Below are positions 31,165 through 43,198 of a stretch of 64,000 bases of DNA, one piece after another. The DNA comes from Fallopia convolvulus (taxonomy: Eukaryota > Streptophyta > Magnoliopsida > Caryophyllales > Polygonaceae), in the NCBI GenBank assembly GCA_964016875.1, contig OZ024737.1:35899683-35963682 (forward strand). Reading direction: 5' to 3'. The position numbers were made by a program, and so were the translations under genes. Numbering within the stretch: position 1 is the first letter of the stretch; each line of letters starts with the position of its first letter. The notes under the pieces are model-generated. The model was given only the letters and a program-made list of their open reading frames with translations, did no database searches and was not told where the DNA came from.

Positions 31165-34100
31165 TAAAGTGAGGGGGAACGTTCGCTGGGTCCTTGACAG
31201 CGGGTGTTCATGTCACATGACAGGGAACAAGAGTATTCTGTCCTCACTTCAAAACAATGCTGGAGGAAACATTTCCTTTGGCAACAACAATCAAGGAGAA
31301 ATCATTGGAACAACTTTGTGACCAAGGGAAAAATGAGGTATCCTTTACCTCAGATGGCTGTATGATCAAGAACTTAAAATCAAATCTTGTGGTCCTGAAA
31401 GGAAAGAGGCGCAACAATGTATATTATGTCGACTCAAGTTTCCTACCACAAGAAGAACTCTGCTTTGTTACAATAGCCGACAAGACTGATCTCTGGCATA
31501 TGAGGTTTGGTCACGCTAATCATCGAGGAATCCAAAAACTCTACTCACAAAATCTGGTGATAGGACTACCCAAGGTTCTTGCAGAAAAAGAAAGCTTATG
31601 TGAAGAGTGTGTGAAAGGAAAACAAAGCAAGTCATCTTTTCAGCCAAAGTTGTTAGTGATCACCTCTCATCCTCTTGACATGGTACACATGGATTTGTGC
31701 GGTCCCATGTGGGTGAGAAGTCATGGTGGTAGCAGGTACATTTTTGTTATTGTTGATGATTTTACTAGATATACATGGACTCTCTTTCTAGGTTCCAAAG
31801 ACGAGACGTTCATGGCATTCAAAAGCTGGATCAAGAAAGTAGAAGCATCAACAGAACAAAAACTGAAAGCTATCAAATCTGACAACGGAACAGAGTTCAA
31901 GAATTCCATGTTTCATAGCTATTGTGATGAACATGGAGTGTCTCAGAACTTCTCTGCGCCGAGGACTCCATAACAAAACGGCGTTGCAGAAAGAAAGAAT
32001 GGAACACTACAAAACATGGCTCGTACTATGATGTTGGCAAGTAACTTGCCTCGGTCCTTTTGGGCTGAGGCAGTCGGTACTTCTTGCTACATCATTAATC
32101 GAGTCACCATACGTTCCAACTTTTCAAAAACTCCATATGAACTAATCAAGGGCAGAAAGCCAAATATTTCCCACTTGAAAGTCTTTGGATGCAGGTGTTT
32201 CATTCACAACAATGGAAAAGATGAGCTAGGCAAGTTTGATCCAAGGAGTGATGAAGGCATCTTTCTGGGGTACGCATCCAACAGTAAGGCTTACAAGGTG
32301 TTCAATAAAAGGACTAAGAAGTTTGAAGAAAGCATTCATGTTGTCTTTGACGAGTCCAAAAATGGAGGGAACCTGTCCAGTAACGAGGATGCACTGAAGG
32401 TTCTAAACTCAGATTCAGATGATGAAGTCGATCCAGATTCAAGTGCACAAGTTCCAGATAACAATGTTATACCTCCTAGTCCTGACTTGGATGGAGATGA
32501 CACAGAAAGTGCATTGGTTCCAGAAGATGATACTTCACAGAATGAAGACATTGAGGAAGATCATGGAGAAGGAACATCACATGGAACGACAAGTCAACAG
32601 GAACAAGAGGAGTCAAGCACAGATCCCACTCAGATTGAAGTCAGAAACTATCATCAAAAGAGGGATCATCCTGTTGACAACATCATCACTCCATATGATA
32701 AAGGTGTGCTTACTCGTTCCTCTATTAAGAATTTTTGTGCTTTCAATGCGTTTATCTCTCTTGCAGAGCCAAAGAATGTGAAGGAAGCATTAAAAGACCC
32801 TGACTGGATAGTTGCTATGCAAGAGGAACTACATCAGTTTGAGAGGAATAAAGTATGGAGACTAGTTCCCAAGCCAAAGCACAAGATGGCTATAGGAACA
32901 AAGTGGGTTTTCAGGAATAAACTTGATGACACCGGAGCTGTCACAAGGAACAAGGCGAGACTTGTAGCAAAAGGATACAATCAACAAGAAGGGATTGACT
33001 ACGATGAAACGTATGCTCCTGTTGCAAGAATAGAAGCCATCCGTCTTCTAATCGCCTATGCTGCTCACAAGGGATTCAAGTTGTATCAAATGGACGTGAA
33101 GACAGCTTTCCTGAATGGTTACCTACAAGAGGAGGTCTATGTACTACAACCTCCAGGATTTGAAGATGTTGATCACCCTGACCTTGTCTACATGTTGGAC
33201 AAGGCTCTTTATGGCCTTAAGCAGGCTCCTCGTGCTTGGTATGATAGATTCGCTCCGTTTCTATTAGCCAATGGGTACAGACGTGGTGTGATCGACAAGA
33301 CATTGTTCCTAAGGGAACGAGCCGGTGAGGTTTTAGTAGTTCAAGTTTATGTTGATGATTTTATATTTGGTTCTACTAACCCCAAACTTGTAGAAAGCTT
33401 CAAGAATCTTATGAGCAGTGAGTTTGAGATGAGCATGATCGGAGAGCTCACTTTCTTTCTTGGACTACAAGTGGTACAAACTGATGAGGGAACAAAGGTA
33501 CATCAACAAAAATACATCAAGGAACTATTGAAGAAGTATGGTATGGATTCTACAAAAAGTTTTGATACCCCTATCTCTCCTAATACTCGTCTTGATGCTG
33601 ATCTAAATGGTATTGATGTTGATCAAACGATGTACCGAGGGATGATTGGCTCCCTATTGTACCTAACGGCCAGTCGGCCATATATTATGTTCAGTGTGTG
33701 TCTCTGTGCTAGATTTCAGGCCAATCCTAAAGAAACACATCTGAAAGAAGTGAAGAGAATTCTACGCTACTTGAAAGGGAACGATGGATTATGTCTATGG
33801 TATCCAAGACACAACTCGTTCCAACTTGTCGGATTCTCGGATGCAGATTTTGCAGGTCACTTGGTGGACAGGAAGAGCACATCAGGGATGGCCCAATTCC
33901 TTGGTCCTTGCCTGGTGTCTTGGGGATCAAAGAAGCAAAATTCGGTTGCTCTTTCAACGGCTGAAGCGGAGTATGTCACAGCAGCAGCCTGTTGTTCCCA
34001 GGTATTGTGGCTAAAACAACAACTGGTGGATTTTGGTATGTCTCTTGGAACCATTCCTATCTTATGTGATAATACAAGTGCAATCAATATCTCCAAAAAT

Positions 34101-34292
34101 CATGTGCATCATTCTAGAACCAAACATATAGATATTCGACATCATTTCTTAAGAGATAATGTTGAAAAAGGTTTTATCAAGATGGATCATTGTAGGACTG
34201 AAAATCAAGTGGCAGATATTTTCACCAAGGCTTTGGATAGAAAACCCTATGACCATCTGAGGATGTTGCTAGGAATGATTTCCTTGGAGTAA
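31165..34292 (+). pseudogene. Sirevirus pol (protease, integrase, RT, RNase H), broken
   Basis: Protease: VRWVLDSGCSCHMTGN near 31181. A stop at about 31319 and a frame change suggest that an internal deletion joined protease to later sequence. Then the frame from 31257 carries the GAG-pre-integrase (LWHMRFGHANHRGIQKL) and integrase with C..C of the zinc finger, a catalytic Asp in HMDLCGP and DNGTEFKN. A TAA at 31971-31973 falls in the conserved block just before NGVAERKNG. From 32016 an open 758-codon frame holds the rest of integrase, an acidic linker, reverse transcriptase (MDVKTAFLNG, QAPRAWYD, VYVDDFIFGS near 33350) and RNase H (DADFAGHLVDRKSTSG, ALSTAEAEY), ending at 34292. Reverse transcriptase and RNase H look intact. 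Confidence 0.9.
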
Positions 34293-35137
34293 ACAAGTCC
34301 CGGTCCTCTATTCCCTCAATGCCTGACTAAAAAGGTAACATCTCAGGTAACTACATATCATTTGACAAGTTTTCTAATGACTTATATCCTTCCTCTATGC
34401 ATAGATGTTGTATATATTAGAAATTGTTAAATGTTGCATGCTAAAAGGAACTGAAACTATAATTGCTTCATCCAAGATTTCTTTTTAGCCCAAAATAACC
34501 AACTTGATCTATTTTATCCCTCACTTCAAGCCGAAATGATGGTTGGTTATAAGACTGTCCCTTAGCCCGGTCCACACAAACGTTCCCTATGAACTTCTTT
34601 TGATTACCTTTAAACGGGGAATAATTGTGTGGATGTCAAATAAATTCCCAGCCCACAAAAAGTTTGAATGGAACGTTTCTAGTCCCTTGTCTGTTCAAAC
34701 ATAGCCTTTTTATCCACTCATGGTAACGAGGTATGGAACTAGTGGTTGAGAATGTTGTTACATTAAAGGAACGTCTTTGATTACATTTAAAGATTTTTAT
34801 GCAAAAGAACATACGTCAATCACAGAGGCAATGCAGTTGAGTTATAGCCGTTGTGACTGCTCATTTGAAAAATCCAGCCGTTGCACAGTAATTCTGCAGG
34901 GAACGATAGGACGTCTGCGCAGACGAGACTTAATGGCGGTGAAAAATCATCATTATGGAAACTCTTAGCCGTTAGGATTTGGATAGAAGATCTTTGGGAA
35001 AGATTATGATCTTTATCAAGAAGGAAAGAGGTGTGCTTTATAAACTCTTATCTCGGTCAATTTTTTTTACTGCATCCTTAACTCTCTCCAACCCTAAATC
35101 TTCTTCAAAGTTTCGATCTTTTCTCTCCCCTGCAACA

Positions 35138-36832
35138 ATGGCTTCCTCCTCAAACACTCCAATCCTAAACTTTGAGGGTCTCGATGCTGCTGAGATCGCC
35201 AATATTCAAGCCCAACTTGAAACCCTCAAAAAGGCCAAACTTTCCTCTCCCACTCCAATCTCCAAACTCGAAACCAAATTCGATGTTGTTTCCGACACTG
35301 GTGTGGCCACCGCTGATATGGCCTCATCGACAAAGGACACTAAGGGTGACAAATCTGAGAAGGATCACTCTGTGGTTCCCTCGGACAACCCCTCCGATGT
35401 GGCTGCTGAAACAGAGGATGCCCAGGAAAGCAAGGATGCAATGGAGAAGGAAGAGGTGAACTCGCCTCCAAAGGACACCACCGCTGACCCAGAAAAGGAG
35501 GCGTTTTTGCCGATAAGTGAGCGACCATGATGGGTGAAGCCAACGAGTCGTGGCAAGCGAAAGGCGAAAAAGAGTGTTCCTCCCCTACCGTCTCAGATTT
35601 TTCACATCTCTGACTCGGAACGAACCCCTTCCCCTGCAACCAAAAAGCCGAAGGTCACTCCTTCTGGATCCAAGTACGCCCTTCGCTCCACCGTTCCAAA
35701 GGAACAGGTGGCTCAGGAATCCTCTGAAGAAGAAGAAGATCCAGAGGAAGAGGAAGAAGTGGTTGGCTCGAGTTCTGATGAGGGTGAGGAAGAAGAAAAG
35801 AACGACTCTGCTGGTGAAGGTAATGAAGAAGAAGTGGAGTTAGAAGAAGAAGTTGAAAAGGATCTCAAATCTGCAAAGGCGCAAGGCAAACTGACAATGG
35901 AACCAGCAGCAAGTTCCAAGAAGAACCATTCAAAGAAGGTTGTCGCTCCTCTGGTGATCGCCGAAGAGTTCCTGAAAAGCCATGACTTGGAGGAGTTCTG
36001 GGAACTTCTCAAGTTTCAGGGATGGGAGAAAATCTGTGACTCTGGAGTCAAGGTAGATGTGTCCCTTCTTTCCCAATTCTTTCAATCCTATCAACTAGCC
36101 AATCTCTCTACTGGTCCGATGGGTTTTGCTACTGTGGGTGGGATGGAAATTTCTTTCTCTTTGGGATCTGTTGCCACAATTCTGAAGGTGCCTGCTGAGG
36201 GATATGGGGATGTTCATACGTCGAGTAACTGGCCAAGGAACAAAGCTCAGTTAATCAGGCGGGTCATGGGAAAAGTTCCTGCTTTTGGTCCTTACTTAAC
36301 CAACGACTTGAGCTACACTGCAAGAATTGCACATCAAATTCTCATCAAGGTTATTGTTCCAAGGCTGGAGAAGAGGACTACGCTCACTATCAATGATATG
36401 ATTCTGCTGGACAAGTTTCTAAGGAAGGAACGTATCAGTCTTCCGGAGATTATGATGAGGCAAATGGCTAAGTGCACTGGGAAGAAGCATAGCATACCTT
36501 ATCCTCGCTTTGTGAAGGCTATACTGAAGGAACGGAAGGCTTATCAGCCTTCGCAAGAGGAGTTCTTTGGATTACCCCTAGAGATGCGCAATATATCGAG
36601 GATGAACTTTCAGGGTGATTCAAAGGGAACAGCTGCAAAGAAGACTGCCCAGAAGGATGTTGGGAGCTCTTCGTTGAGTGAAGGTGTTACTGCCAAGATG
36701 TTGACCGAGCTTCAAAAGATTTCCTCTCAGCTGAGTACCATCATTGGGTACCTGGCTAAGAGAGACACTGACACTGCTGCTGCTGATTCCACCTCCTCCG
36801 AACCATGTTGTGGCCCCTCTCTAGTTCCTTAG
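35138..36832 (+). pseudogene. Sirevirus extra ORF in the envelope position, one in-frame stop
   Basis: The frame starts at ATG 35138 (MASSSNTPILNFEG) and runs to 36832, 564 codons, broken only by TGA at 35528-35530. The first half is Ser/Thr/Pro-, Lys- and Glu-rich with a nearly pure Glu/Asp segment at about 35730-35870. The second half is a globular domain (FLKSHDLEEFWELLKFQGWE, GMEISFSLGSVATILKVPAE, ILLDKFLRKERISL) like the domain found downstream of pol in Sireviruses and in other plant elements (annotated as a putative plant transposon protein domain). It has no obvious signal peptide or transmembrane segment at the ends, so an envelope role is not supported by the sequence. Its real function is unknown. 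Confidence 0.8.
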
Positions 36833-37029
36833 CCCATCTATCCCCAGCTTAAAATTTTCTTTTGTTTCTTGGATGTTAAGACTGTTATGTTTTTATGTTT
36901 TTTCTGGCTGTGATCCCTGCGACAATTATCTATAATAATAACTATCTTTTGCTTATGAATGGTTTAAGTTTCAATTGAATTTGTTCATTTGCTCTATGTT
37001 TTTGCTTGATGATTGTTGATCTTTTGATG

Positions 37030-37253
37030 ATGTCAAAAGGGGGAAGTTAGGAAAAATGCAGAGATGCGTTCTATCCAGGAAATACAGAGGGAACTTTGGC
37101 TGAGGGGGAATATGTTGTTACCTCTGATGAGTAGGAACAACAGTGCATTTGTTAAGGGGGAACCACACAAGAATTTTTTTTCTGATCTATATTTCTATTG
37201 GTTTCTAGACATGCATTTTTGTATAGGTTTGTCATCATCAAAAAGGGGGAAAT
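37030..37253 (+). promoter_or_regulatory. Repeated polypurine tracts before the Sirevirus 3' LTR
   Basis: AAAAGGGGGAAG (about 37036), GAGGGGGAA (about 37102), TTAAGGGGGAACC (about 37152) and AAAAAGGGGGAAAT (37240, directly next to the 3' LTR). The last is in the position of the plus-strand primer. Repeated tracts are known in Sireviruses. Confidence 0.75.
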
Positions 37254-38169
37254 TGTTGGAACAATGGTTGTTCCATGGATTCTCTTAGTTTTGATGATAA
37301 CAAACCTAGTTAATATAACTTGCTTCTACATGTAAGTGTTTTAGGAAGACAGGTACATGGTCACGAGTGAAGGAACATCGTGAGGAACGATGGAGGGAAC
37401 GAGTGACAGATTTAGGAAGCGTGTCTGAGAAGGAACGCGACTTTCTATAAATGGAAAGTTACCTTATCTTCTACGAGCGATCTTCTACGAAGATTCTACA
37501 GCTGTAGGCGGTTGCTTAAGGAGATAAAAGAGAGGATAAGATCAATCTTCACACGATCTTATCTTGGGAAATCCGAGATCATTCGGTTTTGGGAAGAATC
37601 GACATGGTTGAGGATCCGAAAATCACAAACAATCTTTTTCCTTATTGTGTGGGATTTGTTAAGTGGAATATCAGCGTAATTAGGCAAGAATTACGTGTGA
37701 GATCAGACTTGACTTATCTTATAAATAGCTAGGGTTAGCTAGGGTTAAAAGTGTGGCTTTCGAGTGGTTGAAGACGAAGAACTTGAGAAGAGAGCTTTTC
37801 AAGTGTATGAGTGTGTGGCTTTTTCGGTGAAGAATCCACAAGTAAGTCAGTAGTTTACTTTCGATTTAGGTTTACGCTTAGGGTTGTAGAAGTCTAGTTG
37901 GTTGAACTTCGGTCGGTGTCGTGGTTACCAAGGGAACTTTGGTAGGAGCCTTAGTTACTAGACTTGCCTTGTAATCGTTGAAACTTAATAAAAGTATTCT
38001 ATTGAAAATCCTCTGAGAAAGAGTCTCAGGGGTAGAGGTTTTTCTTTCTACGACTTGTTGGTCGGACAGAAGGTTTCCTCTATAAATTCTGTGTTCTTAC
38101 TGTTTATTTCCGCTGTCCAGAGAACCTTACTAGTTCCCTGTATTGTTACTAACGCGTCACGATCCAACA
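37254..38169 (+). repeat. 3' LTR of the Sirevirus
   Basis: Same length as the 5' LTR and about 98 percent identical. Flanked on the right by the target duplication ATAAA. Confidence 0.95.
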
Positions 38170-38695
38170 ATAAAATAGATCCATCAAGTAATTTTTAAAT
38201 TTCCAGGTAGCTAGCTATATAATTACGAACTTGTTAGAGATGTTAAATCACAAAAACATTAGAAGGTTATGCATGTGCTTCACAGAAGGTCAATATTTGT
38301 GGGACGGAAAGTACCGACTCTCCTTCGACCAAAAAAAAAAGGTCAATATTTGTGTTCAAATATATTGTTATGTGTTTACGAATTTGATTTTGCTAGACAT
38401 TATATTCCAACAATACTTTCACTTGGTTTAAACATTTGGAATTACATTACTATTCAAATAGTGAGCACCATTGAAGTTATAAACCATTTTTAGTCATGAA
38501 AGATGAACGCTAATTTTTGGCCATGTGTAGAATTGTGAGTTTATGTATGTTTTGTATGTACTCTTCTGCAATCACATTTCTATTCATTTGGTTTACTCTT
38601 TGCAATGTTATTTGTAAGTGAGTTTGTGCAAATGAAGTCTACGTTTATGGAGCATAAACGTAGACTCAACAACAACCTTTCACACTAACCTCTTC

Positions 38696-39075
38696 TTTTG
38701 TTAAGGGAGAAGCAATGTACTACAAATCTCCTCAAAGGGGTTTTACTATTAATTAAAAGAGAGGACTAAGTAGTATGTAGAAAATAAATGGATGATAGTT
38801 CACCCCTAATATTATCAAGTAGCAAAGTGTTAGGACTAAGTAGTATGTAGAAAATAAATGGATGATAGTTCACCCCTAATATTATCAAGTAGCAAAGTAT
38901 TAACACTGTGAGGAGGTTCAATCAATACATGAAAATATAACCTAAAACAGAAAGTTAATAAGGAGGTAAGATATTCTACAACATTGTTAATAATCTCTAT
39001 AAATAAGACAAAGTTGAATTTTCTAGTCTCTACAAACAAAGCATTGACACTTATGCACCAATCTAACGAGTGCAT
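38696..39075 (-). mobile_element. LINE 3' remnant, with a 70-bp tandem duplication
   Basis: Its layout follows the LINE at 25171 (CTCCTCAAAGGGGTTTTACT, AGGACTAAGTAGT, CACCCCTAATATTATCAAG against CCCCTCAAGGGAACGTTTTA, GAGCTAAGTAGT, GACCCCTAACATCATCAAG). The RNase H frame is present in decayed form. Within it, 38762-38831 is repeated at 38832-38901 with one mismatch. Confidence 0.7.
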
Positions 39076-39248
39076 GACTACAATCTATAAATCAACCAGA
39101 AAAAGAACAATCAATTGCGATTTAACTTCTAAAAAACCATCATGTAGCCCTTGCTCTAATTAAGCTAGCAAGTGGGGGTACTACACTCCATAGCTCTGCC
39201 ACTGGATTCACTGACACCAATCTAGGTCAGAAAGAAAGTGTAATAATT

Positions 39249-39360
39249 TATGTTCCATATGGGGTGGCCTAGTGGTAGAAGGTATAAGAGATGATGAGAG
39301 GTCTCGAGTTTAATCTTTACCGTCGCTCCTACATTTCGGTGAAAAATCCTACATTTTAAC
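39249..39360 (+). mobile_element. tRNA-derived SINE fragment
   Basis: TGGCCTAGTGGTAGAAGG fits box A and GGTCTCGAGTTTAATC fits a slightly altered box B at normal spacing, followed by non-tRNA sequence. It does not fold as a full tRNA. The 3' tail and target duplication are not clear. Confidence 0.6.
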
Positions 39361-39586
39361 TTAAGATCCAATGCCATGTAAAACAAAATAAAAGTAAAGG
39401 AAGGCAACATATGTAATAATGCAAACCCCTTTATCTTTTGTGTGAACTTTTTTTTTTAGCTTAGAAACACGGAATATGTGTATAAAATGAAACACTCGTC
39501 GATCATTGATTTGCCTTATACAGCTACATATATAGTTTCCAAACCTTAGTAGTGATAAAAATATCAATCAATCAATATCCAACATC

Positions 39587-41708
39587 ATGGATTTCTTCTC
39601 ATACATAATATCAAACACCAAAAGATACGATTTCAGAGCGTTCGTCCTCATCTCCTTCCTCCTCCAGTTTGTTCTCTTGATTGCAGCTCCGTTTCGGAAG
39701 AAGACTTCGAACCGGGAGTTGCTGTTCGTGGTAGGCCTAGCCTACCTCGTCTCCGACTGGGCCTCCAACTTCGCCGTCGGGTTAATCCCCCCAATCAACC
39801 AGGGGCCGCAAAACGACGTCGGATCTGACCTTCTCATGTTGTGGGCCCCGTTCCTGCTGCTGCATATCGGAGGCGTGGACTCCATCGCCGCCCTCTCTTT
39901 CACCGACAACGAGCTCTGGTCTCGCTTTGCCATCCAGCTCGCTACCATGATCTATGGCATTGCAAACGCCTTCTATAGGTCAGTTCAAAATAGCGAATTC
40001 AGTTTTTTAAGTACTAATTTGGTGTAACGGTCATACATACATCAATCATATATATATGAACCAATTGTACATGTTACATATAACATATTGCAGGTCTTTC
40101 ACAGAAAGTAGCTTAAAGGTGCCCGTCATGCTAATGTTTGTAGCTGGATTTAGTAGCTTCCTTGAGAGAATCTTGTGCCTCTCCCAAGCACGCTTTTCCT
40201 CGCTAAAGGAATCTCTACTTGAGCTGAGACAGAAGACGGACTCCTCTAAGAAGCCGTTGTTAGATCTCGACGACGATTTGAGTGATGCTAAACTTCTTGT
40301 CCATGCCTATCGTCTCTTCGAATCGTTCAAAGCTCTCTTTGTTGATCTCCATGTCGACTCCGATGATCGGAGGAAAAGCCAAGAATATTTCCGGCGTAGG
40401 GATCCAGCAGAGGCCTTTAGGGTTGTGGAGATTGAACTGAATTTCTCCTACGATCTATTCTACACCAAGGCTCCCTTGATTCGACATGGGGCAGGGCGTT
40501 TTCTCCGTCCCATATGTATGATTTGCGAAGCAATGGCCCTTGTGCTTTGGTTTCGAATCGACAAGGCTCCTTTTAAGACTCATAAGCTAGATAAGTTGCT
40601 TACTTATGCTCTTTTAGTGGGCGCTTTGGCACGAGATGTCATCTCCCTTTTGATGGTGACATTTTCAAATTGGATCCTCGCTCGTGTTGCAAGTAAGTGG
40701 ACTCGTGTTGGCTCGAAACTCGTTAATGTTTGGCTTTCTTTGAGAAAGCGAAGGTGGGACAAGTACTCGAGCTCCAAGGAAGCGCCATTCTCGCTGTTGC
40801 TATCGAGAGCGTTGTTTCGTCAATGGTCCGAGTCCATCCCTCGAGTAAATATGGTCATTGACGTGTGTCTACTAAGCAATTACACCTCGGAGAAACGCGA
40901 AAGATCTAGCCAAGAGCTTGGGGTCGACTTTGCACTCAACAAGCTCAAGCGCGTCCATAAAGAGTGGTTTACCAATGATCTAAGGGACTTCATATTCCGT
41001 GAGCTCAAAGATATCTCATCCTCTCGTGATCTAGTAGAGTCGTCGACAGCAGCCTCTACGAGTAGAGGCCAATGGACTCTCGAAAACTATAACCCGAGAG
41101 TGGAAGAATTAGCATGCATTTCGAACACTTGGATCAAACGAAAGACATTCGACGAGAGCCTTCTTCTTTGGCACATTGCTACTACGCTATGCTATCATAC
41201 CGAGGAAGGCGGCCAAGAGGATCAAATGACGTCGAGGAAGAAACCATGTTGCGAGTTCAGCCTACTTCTTTCAGACTACATGTTGTATTTGTTGCTTCGT
41301 AGACCCGAGATGATGTTGGAGGTGGCGGCCATGGGAGACATGAGACACGAGGCCACTCGAGCCAAGTTTATGAGCTTCTTTCTCCGGTTTTATGATGAGC
41401 TCAATAATGAAGACGATGATTGTAGGCTGGTGAAATTGGTATGCCAAGAGTTGCTAAACAACGTAAGTGATCAAGATGAGGGATACTCGGTGTTGTATGG
41501 CGCATGTCGGTTGGCTAAAGAGCTCAAGGAGTTGGAGGAGAGGGGTGTGATTGAGATGTGGGAGGTGATTTCAAAAGTGTGGGTGGAGATGCTGAGCTAT
41601 GGTGCCGCTCGGTGTAGCCCTAGTGCCCACGCTGCTGAGTTAGCCAACGGTGGGGAGCTTCTTACTCTGGTGTGGTTGCTCATGGAACATTTGGGATCGG
41701 GCATTTAG
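39587..41708 (+). CDS. DUF4220/DUF594 membrane protein, paralogue 3
   Basis: Two exons: 39587-39978 and 40094-41708, joined in phase 2 (TATAG|GTCAGT ... TGCAG|GTCTTT), giving 668 residues. The 115-bp intron sits at exactly the same codon as in paralogue 1. The N-terminus MDFFSYIISNTKRYDFRAFV leads to hydrophobic segments and the motifs LIAAPFRKKTSN, LMLWAPFLLLHIGGVDS and WSRFAIQLATMIYGIANAFYR. The C-terminal DUF594 block (MWEVISKVWVEMLSYGAARC and LLTLVWLLMEHLGSG) is nearly the same as in paralogue 1. Paralogues 1 and 3 share long identical stretches and are each other's closest relatives in the window, although they are about 27 kb apart on opposite strands. Function unknown. Confidence 0.92.
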
Positions 41709-41923
41709 TTCTAGCTATTTCATGTATGTATTTGATTGATATGGCATGCGTATCTTCATGTGTGTTCCAAGATTGATGAGTAAATTTGTTATGGATTATA
41801 TACGTGTGTTGGTGATATATGTAATTCATTGTTTCCTGTGTTGATTAGTATGTGTTGACATCATCAAAAGCACTGCGCTTTGCCTTTTATGTCATTTTTC
41901 TGACTTTGCTCTTAAACAAAGGG

Positions 41924-42519
41924 TAGGGTTGTTAATTATTCACGGGTGACCGACTCACCCACTTAACCCATTCGAAATAAATGGGTGAAAACTCAATCAA
42001 AGCGGGTGACGACGGGCGGTTTGGGTGACGGGCAAAATGGGTTATGGGTCAGGTAAGGGTGAGATTTTATCACCCAATAACTCGACCCATCACCCGTTTT
42101 ACCCAAACCACCCATATAACCCGTTTTTGCTCATAATTTCTAAGATGTATATGCCTTTGAATCACTTATTTAACTCATTTCGGGCCTTTGATAAATAATC
42201 CCATTTGTAACCCATCTTTAACTCCAATTTAAACTCTCCGCTGAACTGGGGTACGTGGCAATGACCAAAAAAAAACTCCATTTTAATATTTATTGCTTAT
42301 GAAATTTGTTTTTGTTTATGTATGGATTGTGGTTATTTGTTTTATGTATGAAAATTTATTTATAGACATAAAATCTATCGGTTATACAACGGTTGTACGG
42401 GTGAACGGGTCACCCATATAACCAGCGGGTGACGGATGGGTCGGGTGGAGCGTTTTAAATTGCGGGTCGGGTGGTGGAAGTGCTCCACCCACCCATAACC
42501 CGACCCATTGAAAGCCCTA
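41924..42519. mobile_element. Non-autonomous hAT-type element
   Basis: Starts TAGGGTTGTTAATTA and ends CCATTGAAAGCCCTA, imperfect inverted repeats, flanked by ACAAAGGG (41916-41923) and ACAAAGTG (42520-42527), an 8-bp target duplication with one change. Subterminal regions are full of GGGTGA, CACCC and GGGTCGGGT words. It has no coding capacity. Confidence 0.82.
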
Positions 42520-42534
42520 ACAAAGTGTTTTGAA

Positions 42535-43198
42535 TACTTGTTTTAGCCACGTCACTTTGCTCTTGGATTGCCTTAAGGCTTCTCTCTTTGTAACAAAATT
42601 CTAAGGCTAATGAAATTGCTCTCCAATTTGCTCTACATTCTCTCTTTTCATCACTCAGTTTTTCAATTCTTCGTATTCACAAATTGTATTCTGGTATCAG
42701 AGCAATTATTACTCTTCGATCATCTTCGTTTTGGTTTTCGATCGAGCTTTATCATGAAGGAAGGTGAACGAAAAGAGGAAAAACGTAGCTCTGAATTGGG
42801 GATAATCGGAAATCTGGGTTTGGCAACCACTAATCCAAATCACGAGCTATATCTCCATCATTCGGATTATCTGAACTGTTCTTTAGCTATGCAGCTGTTG
42901 AACGACACAAATTACCATCAATGGAGAAGGGCCGTAGAAGTTTCATTGATGGCGAAGAATAAAATCTCGTTTGTGACTGGTACTTGTGTCAAGTCGGAAT
43001 TAGCGTCACCTAATTCCATCGTTTGTGACTGTTGAAGTTTCATTGATGTAGTGGTGTTGTTGCAATAGTATGGTGATTTCGTGGTTGCTTCACTCAATCG
43101 ACATAGAGATCGCTGTGACTTTGCTCTACTACGATACAGTTGAAGAAGTTTGGGCAGATCTTCGACAACATTTTGGACAACCAAGCCTTGAGTGTGTG
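42535..43198 (+). pseudogene. Copia LTR end, primer site and gag fragment
   Basis: TGGTATCAGAGC at 42692-42703 is a Copia primer-binding site, so the sequence to its left is probably the end of an LTR. The frame after it contains LYLHHSDYLNCSLAMQLLND and YHQWRRAVEVSLMAKNKISF, the N-terminal Copia gag motif, and ends at 43033. A shifted piece near 43143-43185 (VEEVWADLRQHFGQP) is a later part of gag. The rest of the element is missing. Confidence 0.75.

Larger units (their letters stand above)
28156..38169 (+). mobile_element. Sirevirus-type Copia retrotransposon, full length but defective
   Basis: The 10,014-bp element has two 916-bp LTRs (28156-29071 and 37254-38169) and an exact 5-bp target duplication ATAAA (28151-28155 and 38170-38174). 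The primer-binding site TGGTATCAGAGC at 29074-29085 matches initiator tRNA-Met usage by Copia elements. The order is gag, protease, integrase, reverse transcriptase, RNase H (Copia order), then an extra ORF between pol and the 3' LTR, the hallmark of Sireviruses (SIRE/Maximus). Several purine tracts (near 37036, 37102, 37154 and 37240) precede the 3' LTR. The LTRs differ at about 19 positions by eye (about 2 percent), so the insertion is fairly recent, yet gag-pol has several stops and frameshifts. Confidence 0.95.

Noticed and set aside
35340..36012. Ser-rich minus-strand frames in the Sirevirus
   Set aside because: They are the antisense of a Glu-rich segment in the plus-strand ORF and have no support.
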